Positions 50,668-57,957 of a DNA stretch of 64,000 bases are shown piece by piece. How positions within the stretch are numbered: the stretch's first letter is position 1; every line of letters begins with the position of its first letter. Both the position numbers and the translations under genes were made by a program. Source of the DNA: CAVQRC01 sp963715045 (GTDB taxonomy: Bacteria; Planctomycetota; Planctomycetia; Pirellulales; Lacipirellulaceae); the NCBI GenBank assembly GCA_963715045.1, contig CAVQRC010000039.1, positions 62,001-126,000 on the forward strand. The letters are read 5' to 3'. A model generated the notes under the pieces. The model searched no databases, was not told the DNA's origin, and saw nothing but the letters and a program-made list of their open reading frames with translations.

Positions 50668-51098
50668 ATGCGAGCAAAACGCGTACTGATCGTCGACGAC
50701 GCCCTGATCATGCGCAAACGCATCAGGGACATCGCCGAAGAGGCCGGTTGGCAGGTTGCCGGCGAAGCCAAAGACGGCGAAGAGGCCGTCGCGCTGTATC
50801 AGCAGGAAAAGCCGGATCTGGTCACGCTGGATATCGTGATGCCCAAGCTGGACGGCGTTTCGGCACTCAAGCAAATCATCGCGAACGGATCCCCAAGCGC
50901 GCGTCGTCATGGTCAGCGCCGTGAATCAAAAAGAAAAGCTGGCCGAGTGCATTCAGGGCAGGCGCGATCGACTTTATCGTCAAACCCTTCGAGAAGGCCA
51001 GCCTGCGTAGCTTCTTCGAGAAATACCTCGCCGGCGGAACCAGCAGTAGGAAACGCACCGTTGAACGCCGATCCCACAAAAATCCTCGTCGTCGATGA
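50668..51098 (+). CDS. cheY: CheY response regulator (frameshifted)
   Basis: The receiver domain starts MRAKRVLIVDDALIMRKRI (acidic pair), with the phospho-acceptor in LVTLDIVMPKLDG. After a frame change near 50888 it continues as ARVVMVSAVNQKEKLAECIQ (Ser in place of Thr), then IDFIVKPFEKASLRSFFEKY with the conserved Lys. The last stretch (SSRKRTVERRSHKNPRRR) runs on to 51098, overlapping cheB by 38 bases; the true end may be near 51047 if another base is wrong. It would be the diffusible output of CheA. Confidence 0.75.
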
Positions 51099-52182
51099 CT
51101 CGGCCTTGTATCGCCAGTCGATCTACAACGTGTTGCGCGAAGTAGCAGATGCCGCGGTTGTCGGATCTGCGAAGAACGGGGTCGAGGCATTGAAGAAGAT
51201 CGAGCAGCTGGATCCCGATCTCTTGACGCTGGATGTGCAGATGCCGGACATGGACGGCATCCGAGGTCTTGCAGGAGATCAAGCGCCGGCGGCTTCGGCC
51301 CAAGGCGATCATGGTCAGCAGCCTCACGTCCGAGGGAGCGCAGGTGACGACGGATGCGCTGATGGAAGGAGCGTTTGATTTCATTCTCAAACCGTCCAGC
51401 AGCGATTCGGTCGCCAATCGCCAGCAACTGCGAGACGCGCTTGAGGAGAAGATCGCTGCCTTTCGCGAATCGCGCCGGCAGCCGCGACGCAGCGACGTCT
51501 CGCCAGAACGCGGCCAAGCGACCCGCGTCGAGGCCGTACGACGTCGGTCGAGTCGGCGCCCGCTCCGACAGGCGGCTTGCCAGGCGGTGATTCTTGGAAC
51601 GTCAACCGGTGGGCCGGAAGCTCTCAAGATCGTGCTGCCGAAGCTTCCCGCCGATCTTGCCTGTTCCCGTGCTCGTCGTCCAGCACATGCCGCCGCAATA
51701 CACCGGTCGCTGGCCAGCGCGTCTGAACGAAATTTGCGAACTGGAAGTGCTCGAAGCCACCGACAAGCATGGAGGTCGTTGCGGGCAGGGTCATCATCGC
51801 ACCGGGTGGCAACAGATGAAGCTGGAGTCGGCAAGGACAAGTCTGCTGGTTCGAGTGAACGACGATCCGCCAGAAAATGGAGTTCGCCCCTCGGTCGATT
51901 ACCTGCTTCGCTCGGCTGCCGATGTATTTGACGGCAATGCCACTGGCTGTCATCATGACCGGCATGGGGCGCGACGGACTGGCCGGCTGCCAGCAACTGA
52001 AGCAAGCCGGTGGCTATGTCTTCGCCCAATGCCAGGACGACTGTGTCGTCTATGGCATGCCGAAAGCGGTCATCGAGGAAGATCTGGCCGATCGTATCTT
52101 GCCGCTGGGAAAGATTGCTCCGGCGATCGTCCGGCATCTAAAACGCAGTCGTCGTCGTAGCTGTCGAAGAGGTATATCGTGA
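51061..52182 (+). CDS. cheB: CheB receptor methylesterase (multiple frameshifts)
   Basis: The receiver domain (ILVVDDSALYRQSIYNVL, LLTLDVQMPDMDG) is followed after a frame change near 51265 by EIKRRRLRPKAIMVSSLTSE and a linker. The esterase domain has VILGTSTGGPEALKIVLPKL (catalytic Ser), PVPVLVVQHMPPQYTGRW (catalytic His), GRVIIAPGG, and AVIMTGMGRDGLAGCQQLKQ (catalytic Asp). Frame changes also lie near 51662, 51770, 51810 and 51940. CheB removes receptor methyl groups and is activated by CheA. The TTG start at 51061 has a weak AGTAGGAAA ahead. The stop overlaps the next GTG. Confidence 0.8.
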
Positions 52183-53590
52183 ACGATTCGGATCCCTCTG
52201 CAAAAACATCGTTGCTGGTCGTCGAAGATAGTCGCATTCAAGCGAAGATCCTGTCGAACAAATTGACTCGAAGCGGGTTACGAAGTTCGCACCGCCGAAA
52301 ATGGCCAAATCGGACTGGAGATGATCCGGAACAGCGACCGACGTTGGTCATTTCCGATATCGAGATGCCCACGATGACCGGCTACGAGCTGTGCAGCGCC
52401 GTCAAGAGCGACCCCGAGTTGCGCACGATTCCGTTCATTCTGCTGTCGACGCTGTCGGATGCCCAAGACATCATCAAAGGCCTGCACTGCGGAGCGGACA
52501 ATTACGTCACCAAGCCGTACGATCCGGATTTCCTGATTTCGCGCGTCGAGTCGCTGCTGGAAACGCCGCTCGCCGATGACGACGACGAGCAACAGCTGGA
52601 TGTCACGTTGGGTGGAACTCGTTACACGGTCAAGGCCGGACGCCAGCAGGTGCTGAATCTGCTGGTTTCCACGTTTGAGAACGCCGTCGAGAAGAACAAC
52701 GAACTGGTTCGTACCAATGAAGAACTGACCGTCGCCAAGGAACAACTCACGCGCTGGAACCAGAAGCTGGAAACGCTGAATGAGCAGCTCGAATCGGCCA
52801 ATACTCGCATGTCACGCGATCTGGAGGCCGCCGCCAAAGTTCAGCAGTCGCTGCTGCCGACGTCGACGCCCGACACCTCCCGCGTGCAGCTTCGCCTGGA
52901 AGTACCTTCCTTGCGATGAACTGGCCGGCGATTTCCTCAACTTCTTCGCGCTCGACGACAAGCACGTCGCCGTTTACGTCGTCGATGTCAGCGGTCATGG
53001 TGTCGCTTCGTCACTGCTCTCGGTGACGATCGGTCGCATGTTGACGCCTCAGGTCTCGACGTCTTCGCTGCTGGTGCAGGAACGTGACGGAATGGCGAGC
53101 CGGTGTTCGTGTCCCTCCGGCCGAAGTCGCCTACGAACTGAATCGTCGGTTTCCCATGGAGGAGCAGAATGGACATGTACTTCACCATGGCGTACGGCGT
53201 GCTGAATCTGGAGACGCTCGAATTCCGTTTTGTTCGGCCGGCCACGATCCGGTCGTCCACGTTCCCGGGCCGGCGCGCCGCAGAATGGTGGAAGGCAACG
53301 GCATGGCGATCGGCTGGTTCGAAGAAATGGAGTACGACGAATACGCGACTCACACTGCAGCCAGGCGATCGACTCTATCTCTATTCCGATGGCGTACCGG
53401 AGGCGATGAATCGGAGCTCGAACAGTTCACGATGCAACAGATGCTGGAGATCATCGAACTCGGCCAGTCTCAATCCCTGGACGATAGCGTCTCGTTGCTG
53501 TTGAGTTCGGTGGAGCGCTGGTGCGGCAAGAACGGCCCCAAAGACGATGTTTCCATCCTGGGCCTCGAGATTGCCGACGAAGAAGGCTGA
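52179..53590 (+). CDS. Receiver-PP2C (RsbU/SpoIIE-type) phosphatase (multiple frameshifts)
   Basis: GTG 52179 overlaps the cheB stop. The receiver domain reads SLLVVEDSRIQAKILSNKLT, TLVISDIEMPTMTGYELCSA, IPFILLSTLSDAQD and DNYVTKPYDPDFLIS. A coiled coil (NELVRTNEELTVAKEQLTRW, NQKLETLNEQLES) joins it to a PP2C domain: AAAKVQQSLLPTSTPDTSRV, DELAGDFLNFFALDDKHVAV, YVVDVSGHGVASSLLSV, then LQPGDRLYLYSDGVPEAMN and GPKDDVSILGLEIA with the metal Asp residues. Frame changes number at least five (near 52280, 52895, 53090, 53165, 53350). Such proteins usually dephosphorylate an anti-sigma antagonist. Lying last in a che cluster, it probably couples CheA signalling to a partner switch. Confidence 0.75.
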
Positions 53591-53940
53591 ACTGCCCACG
53601 GTTGCCGTCAACATCATTCTCCACGGTCTCCGGCGTACATTCGGGTCAGCGCAGCTACAATCCTCCACCCCCCTGCTGTCGGACGCCTTGCGATCGTAAC
53701 GCGTCTTGCGGCGGTTACGGCATCCTTGCGGGACTTGTGTGATCTGCCTTGCGGCGACCTGAGAGTGTCGTCTGTGGCGGAATCGGGTCGAAGAGAATGA
53801 GAAGCGGCATCGCCCGCTACGCCCCCGCCGACGGCACTTTTAAAGCCGGTCCCAAAATTGGCTTTTAGCAACCGAATTCCCCGGCCGTGGGATTTGTTCA
53901 CTGGAGTCCTGGGATAGGTACTTAGCTCCGGATTTACTCG
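53591..53940. other. Intergenic region after the chemosensory cluster
   Basis: Apart from the dispersed element at 53841-53924, there is no supported frame or terminator. Confidence 0.4.
53841..53924 (+). repeat. 82-bp dispersed intergenic element
   Basis: Left end TAAAGCCGGTCCCA, centre CCCCGGCCGTGGG, right end TGGGATAGGTACTTA. It is 17 bases before the ATG of the next gene, so it must lie in its promoter or leader. Confidence 0.75.
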
Positions 53941-54636
53941 ATGCCTCGATCGATGCTAATGCTGCTACTGCTGGCCGGTTCCGTCGGCATCCCGTATGCG
54001 CTCAACCAGCCCGACGGGGTGGGTGGCCTGATTGCCAAGGTCAAGTCGATGTTCGCTGCCGGAGATGCACCGCCAGGCAGTGAAGCCAGCACCGACGTAG
54101 CGGTGCAGTTCTCCGTACCCCTCCAGCCGTCTACCGCTGCGGTCGCCGGGATGCAACCGGTTGGTACTCCGCGTCCGGTTGCCGGCCAATCGCCCACGAT
54201 GCCACTCGAAGAAGTCATTCGCTTTGACATTCAGCGGGACTGGGTCTTCGCGCGATGGCCCAGGGCGACAACCGGCTTGGCCAGAGTCGATTATTTCGGG
54301 GTGCGTGTGCCGCTCGTGACCGGGACCCGCATCGAGGACCTCGCGGGAAGTCTTACCTACTACTACGACGCCGAAGGCCAGTTACAGCACATCTCGCTCC
54401 ACGGCGTGACTGGCAGTCCGCGAACGCTGGTGACGCTGCTGACAACGCATTTTTACTTCCGACCTCAGCGACCGGAGGTTCCCGGTGAACAGCTCTACGA
54501 AGTCCGCTGGAACAGCCAGGTCCAGAGCCGCCTTGGCGTCCGCGCTGCCGGAGTCATGAAAAGCGACCAGCCCCGGACGAGCTTCCGAGTTGAGCTTGAA
54601 CTATCACGGCCCGGTTCCGAGAGGTTCTTGGAGTAG
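53941..54636 (+). CDS. Conserved planctomycete hypothetical protein (DUF6690-like)
   Basis: The 231-residue protein has an N-terminal signal or anchor (SMLMLLLLAGSVGIPYALNQ), a variable Pro/Ala region, then a conserved-looking domain with IRFDIQRDWVFARWPRAT, YFGVRVPLVTGTRIEDLAGS and LTYYYDAEGQLQHISLHGVT. I recall this layout from planctomycete proteins labelled DUF6690, but this is from memory. The role is unknown; it is probably periplasmic or membrane-tethered. The gene is intact and converges with the DUF502 gene, with only 10 bases between stops. Confidence 0.6.
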   Translation: MPRSMLMLLLLAGSVGIPYALNQPDGVGGLIAKVKSMFAAGDAPPGSEASTDVAVQFSVPLQPSTAAVAGMQPVGTPRPVAGQSPTMPLEEVIRFDIQRDWVFARWPRATTGLARVDYFGVRVPLVTGTRIEDLAGSLTYYYDAEGQLQHISLHGVTGSPRTLVTLLTTHFYFRPQRPEVPGEQLYEVRWNSQVQSRLGVRAAGVMKSDQPRTSFRVELELSRPGSERFLE

Positions 54637-54656
54637 GGAGTAGGGCTCAGGGCTCA
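54634..54656. repeat. Short GGGAGTA/GGGCTCA tandem repeat at a convergent junction
   Basis: Near-repeats of TAGGGAGTAGGG and GGGCTCAGGGCTCA span both stop codons of the convergent genes. Confidence 0.5.
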
Positions 54657-55258
54657 CGTTCTCTCGACTGAGAGGAATCCTCCAGCAAGCTTGCAGAGCC
54701 ACGCCCCAGTTGTTCGCAGATGGCCACTGCCGATCCAAAGTCAACGTCTAGAACCTCCACGCGATCAACGCTGACCAGCACAACCGTTCCTGCCCAGGGA
54801 TCGGGTGATCCCGGAATGTAGACGGAAACCACTTGAGACTCATTGTTACGGTCGGTCTCAAATCCGACTCGCATGCAATCGTCAAACCTCACCAGCACCG
54901 GTTTCATCTGCGGTTTGGTTTGTTCGCCACCAATGCTGTCCGCCATCTGGTCTTTCAAAATCGCGTATCGCGGGAACAGCAGCAGCAGTTTCTTCTCGAA
55001 AGATTCGGAGAGGCTGCGACCGAACGACTTGCGGGCCACGATTCCTGCGGCGAAACAGAGCAGCAGCAGAATGGCAATCGCCAGCAAGATCAGCAGCGTG
55101 ATGCCGCCCGGCGTCTTGACGAAGCCCGGCAGAATCTCGCCGAGAGTCTCGGCGACCGCCAAGACGATCGGCACCACCTGACCGATCAGCGCCCCGACAA
55201 CAATCAGAGGTAGCAGGAATAACGCGCCGCCAATCGCGGTCGTTCGCAAGAAACGCAT
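54647..55258 (-). CDS. DUF502 family membrane protein
   Basis: ATG 55258 starts MRFLRTTAIGGALFLLPLIV, the DUF502 first helix. A second helix (LLILLAIAILLLLCFAAGIV) follows, then FEKKLLLLFPRYAILKDQMA and the soluble domain with VVSVYIPGSPDPWAGTVVLV. The family is widespread, with two N-terminal helices and a conserved soluble part, and its function is unknown. The protein is about 203 residues and intact. ATG 55282 is also in frame but would add eight residues ahead of the conserved start. Confidence 0.75.
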   Translation of the reverse strand: MRFLRTTAIGGALFLLPLIVVGALIGQVVPIVLAVAETLGEILPGFVKTPGGITLLILLAIAILLLLCFAAGIVARKSFGRSLSESFEKKLLLLFPRYAILKDQMADSIGGEQTKPQMKPVLVRFDDCMRVGFETDRNNESQVVSVYIPGSPDPWAGTVVLVSVDRVEVLDVDFGSAVAICEQLGRGSASLLEDSSQSREREP

Positions 55259-55278
55259 GAGTCTTCCAGGTTGCTTGA

Positions 55279-55521
55279 GCAACAGTTTTCTCTATTGAAT
55301 CGGAGCAAACAGCCGAGACAATCGCGCTGCGAATCGGAACGCTAACGACGCGTCGGTTTCCTTCCCGGTTCTGGGTCATCGTCCGCGGGGTATTAGAGAT
55401 TCTGATCGGACTACGTGTTTTCGCCAACCCATTCCTCGTGTCGGGAATCACGGCGACCGTCTTGTTAACCGATCTTGTGGTGCGTTACGCCGAACAATTG
55501 GCAAGCTCGGAGCGTTTCTAA
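55279..55521 (+). CDS. Possible small hydrophobic protein without a normal start
   Basis: This plus-strand frame is open from 55279 to TAA at 55519-55521 and reads RFPSRFWVIVRGVLEILIGL, then RVFANPFLVSGITATVLLTD and LVVRYAEQLASS. It looks protein-like, with one or two membrane helices. It has no ATG, GTG or TTG; the first plausible codons are ATT 55294 or CTG 55327. An upstream indel could hide the true start. No family is recognised. Confidence 0.2.
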   Translation, partial: ATVFSIESEQTAETIALRIGTLTTRRFPSRFWVIVRGVLEILIGLRVFANPFLVSGITATVLLTDLVVRYAEQLASSERF

Positions 55522-55608
55522 CCGCAGCGGAAAGGTGGGTTCAGGATCCCTCCACCCGCATTCGCACAACGGTATCCGATTCGCCTTGGGTCTCCTAAAC
55601 TAATCAGC

Positions 55609-56778
55609 ATGAGATCGAACACTCCTTTCGCCGTGATGCTCTTCTGGACCGTCGCATTACTCAGACCCGTGCATCTTGTGGCAGAATCACCCAAGGTCGT
55701 GTTAAACCTGGACGTCCAGGCCGCCGGGCGATTCCGGGTGCGGCCAGCAGTGGAGACCGACTGGCCGAGTCAAGCTACGGTGTTTCAGCTTCCCGTGGCG
55801 ACCAGTAACGTCACTGCCGCGTACGTGCGTGCTGCGGCTGGACGCACGTACTTGATCACCGAATTCAAGCCCAACGCAGAAGGTACCTGGCTCGTCGTTC
55901 CGGGAGATCCGGGTGATCAGGTTTTTGTCGAGGTGAGCGAGAAGAGCCAGCAATTTCCGACCGGGCGAATCGTGTTCGTGGCCGGCGATGCCGAAGTGCT
56001 TGGCGAGACCGCCCGACTCGAGAGCAACCCGGGCAATCAGCGTATCGGTTTCTGGACGGACATCAACGACGCAGTTCGCTGGGAATACGAAGCGACACGG
56101 TGGGGCAGGTACGACGTCGAGTTGACGTATTCGCTTGACGCGGAAGGTCCCAGCGAGATCGAAGTCGACCTGGGCGGGACCCAACTGACCCGTGAGATCG
56201 AGTCCACCGGGAGTTGGTATCGCTACACGACCGTGCCGCTGGGGCGGGTCTATCTGGCCGCAGCGGGCCCGCTCTCCGTGGTGGTTCGCGGCCTCGATAA
56301 GGCGGGCGTCGCGGTAATGAATCTCAAAGCGATCACCTTGCGGCCGGTATCCGAGGGGCAGGACGTCGTCCTGCCTGCGGCAGATGGCAGCGTCGAGCTG
56401 GATGCTCGCGACGCCACGGTCCACGGCGTGACTCTGCGGTACGAACCCAACGCGAAGAAATTGTGCCTGGGGTATTGGTCAAATCCGGCCGACTGGGCGA
56501 GTTGGCGGTTCGAGATCAGGACGCCCGGCCGCTATCGAGTCGAGATTCACCAAGGCTGCGGAGCGGGACATGGTGGCAGCATGGCGAAAGTCTTGGTCGC
56601 CGATGCGGCATTCGAGTTCGCGGTCGAAGATACGGGCCACTTCCAGAATTTTCGCCCCCGGGAAGTTGGCACCGTCCAGTTTGATGCGGCCGGTCAGTAT
56701 TCGTTGGCCGTCAAGCCGATCACCAGGAAGTCCGTCGCCGTGATGGACATTCGCCGGATTCGGCTCCTCCCGGAATAA
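55609..56778 (+). CDS. Exported protein with two galactose-binding-like domains
   Basis: A signal peptide (AVMLFWTVALLRPVHLVAES) precedes ~360 residues. After an N-terminal beta domain come two similar beta sandwiches: ESNPGNQRIGFWTDINDAVRWEYEA...RYDVELTYSLDAEGPSEIEV and RYEPNAKKLCLGYWSNPADWASWRFEI...RYRVEIHQGCGAGHGGSMAKV. Both end in MxLKAITLRP or MDIRRIRLLPE, the pattern of CBM6/35- or fucosidase-C-terminal-like modules. No catalytic domain is visible. The protein is probably a secreted polysaccharide-binding factor. It ends 42 bases before the MFS fragment and may have displaced that gene's upstream half. It is intact. Confidence 0.65.
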   Translation: MRSNTPFAVMLFWTVALLRPVHLVAESPKVVLNLDVQAAGRFRVRPAVETDWPSQATVFQLPVATSNVTAAYVRAAAGRTYLITEFKPNAEGTWLVVPGDPGDQVFVEVSEKSQQFPTGRIVFVAGDAEVLGETARLESNPGNQRIGFWTDINDAVRWEYEATRWGRYDVELTYSLDAEGPSEIEVDLGGTQLTREIESTGSWYRYTTVPLGRVYLAAAGPLSVVVRGLDKAGVAVMNLKAITLRPVSEGQDVVLPAADGSVELDARDATVHGVTLRYEPNAKKLCLGYWSNPADWASWRFEIRTPGRYRVEIHQGCGAGHGGSMAKVLVADAAFEFAVEDTGHFQNFRPREVGTVQFDAAGQYSLAVKPITRKSVAVMDIRRIRLLPE

Positions 56779-56820
56779 GCCCTGGCTGAGAACCTGTACT
56801 CGGCGATCAAGGATCGCCGT

Positions 56821-57702
56821 TTGAACCGCGATCAACGTTGTGTGCGGTTTCGCGAACTCGTTCTCCGATTCTATTCCGCCAGATACAACGGGTACTATGG
56901 CGTTCGGTACTCCTTCTGGGGCTGTACGCTCCTGGCATTCGGGATCTGGTGGCTGATATTCTTCTGGCAACGCACCAAGCCGGAGGACGTGGGCCTCGAG
57001 CCGATCGTGGATCACGAGCACCCGGCAGACCGGGCGGTTGTCGCCTCAACTCGGGAGCACGTGGGCTTTCGAGAGTACTCCCAATTGCTGCTTAATCCGA
57101 TCATTCCGCTGATGGGGGTGGCCTATTTCAGCATCAAGTTTCTCCGCTATGCACTCGATTCCTGGCTGCCGACATTTCTCGATCTGCAGGGCATGGACGT
57201 GGGCGAGGCAGCTTATTATTCATCGATCTTCGACTGGTCCGGACTGGCCGGCGCGATCGTCGCCGGAATCGCGCTCGACCGGATCTTTCGCAGTCGCTGG
57301 GAGCTGGTCTGCCTGGCGATGGGTTTTGGGATGGTTGCCGGCTACCTGCTGGTGCTGGCCTATGGGGCCAGTCCCGTGTGGCTGGCGGTCTGCTTCGGAC
57401 TGGTTGGATTCATGCTCTACGGACCCGACACGCTGCTCTGCGGTGCGGCATCGGTATCGGTTGCAGGTCAACGCAACGCCGTTGCTGTGGCAGGACTGGT
57501 CAACGGGATCGGCAGCATTGGCCCCGTGATGCAGGAGCAGATCAATGGCAGGATCCTGCAGGCGAGCAGTCCCGTAGTTGCCGTCCGGAATTCGAACCTG
57601 CTGGGTCTCTCGATGAGTATCGTGTTTGTCATTTCCATGCTCGTCATCAGCGCGTGGGTCGTCTTCTCGGCGCAGACACGCGGAGCCGGAGTAGCCAGCT
57701 GA
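56821..57702 (+). pseudogene. C-terminal half of a sugar-phosphate (GlpT-like) MFS transporter
   Basis: The frame begins with ~30 non-transporter residues, then GCTLLAFGIWWLIFFWQRTK (TM6) and PEDVGLEPIVDHEH, the central loop of organophosphate/phosphoglycerate MFS transporters. Six further helices follow (e.g. LLNPIIPLMGVAYFSIKFLR, LDSWLPTFLDLQGM, GFMLYGPDTLLCGAASVSVA). TM1-5 are missing; family members have about 420-450 residues, this about 293. The missing half is not nearby in any frame. It is probably a truncated gene, though a large consensus deletion is possible. Confidence 0.6.
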
Positions 57703-57763
57703 TTTCCCGCTTCAACGATGAAGTCGAGCGGAAATCAGTCAGTCGGATGTCGGCGACCATCGA

Positions 57764-57949
57764 CTCGTGCTCGTGCTCGTGCTCGTGCTCAGCGCAGCGG
57801 TGCTCGTAATCGACGGTGACCGGAGCGCGAGTGAAATCCATCGCGGTTGATCGGCAACATCGGCGCCAGGCCAAAATCCTCAACGGATCGAGTTCGATTG
57901 CGAGCACGAGCACGAGCACTGTCGCTGCGCGACGGAGCACGAGCACGAT
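57764..57949. repeat. Inverted CTCGTG / CACGAG hexamer arrays
   Basis: The left arm is (CTCGTG)4 followed by AGCGCAGCGGTGCTCGT, about 57764-57809. The right arm, about 57902-57949, is built from CGAGCAC units with CTGTCGCTGCGCGAC between, the imperfect inverse of the left. About 90 bases separate them. The region can fold into a long imperfect hairpin between the MFS fragment and selB, which converge there. Confidence 0.7.
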
Positions 57950-57957
57950 GGAAGGAT

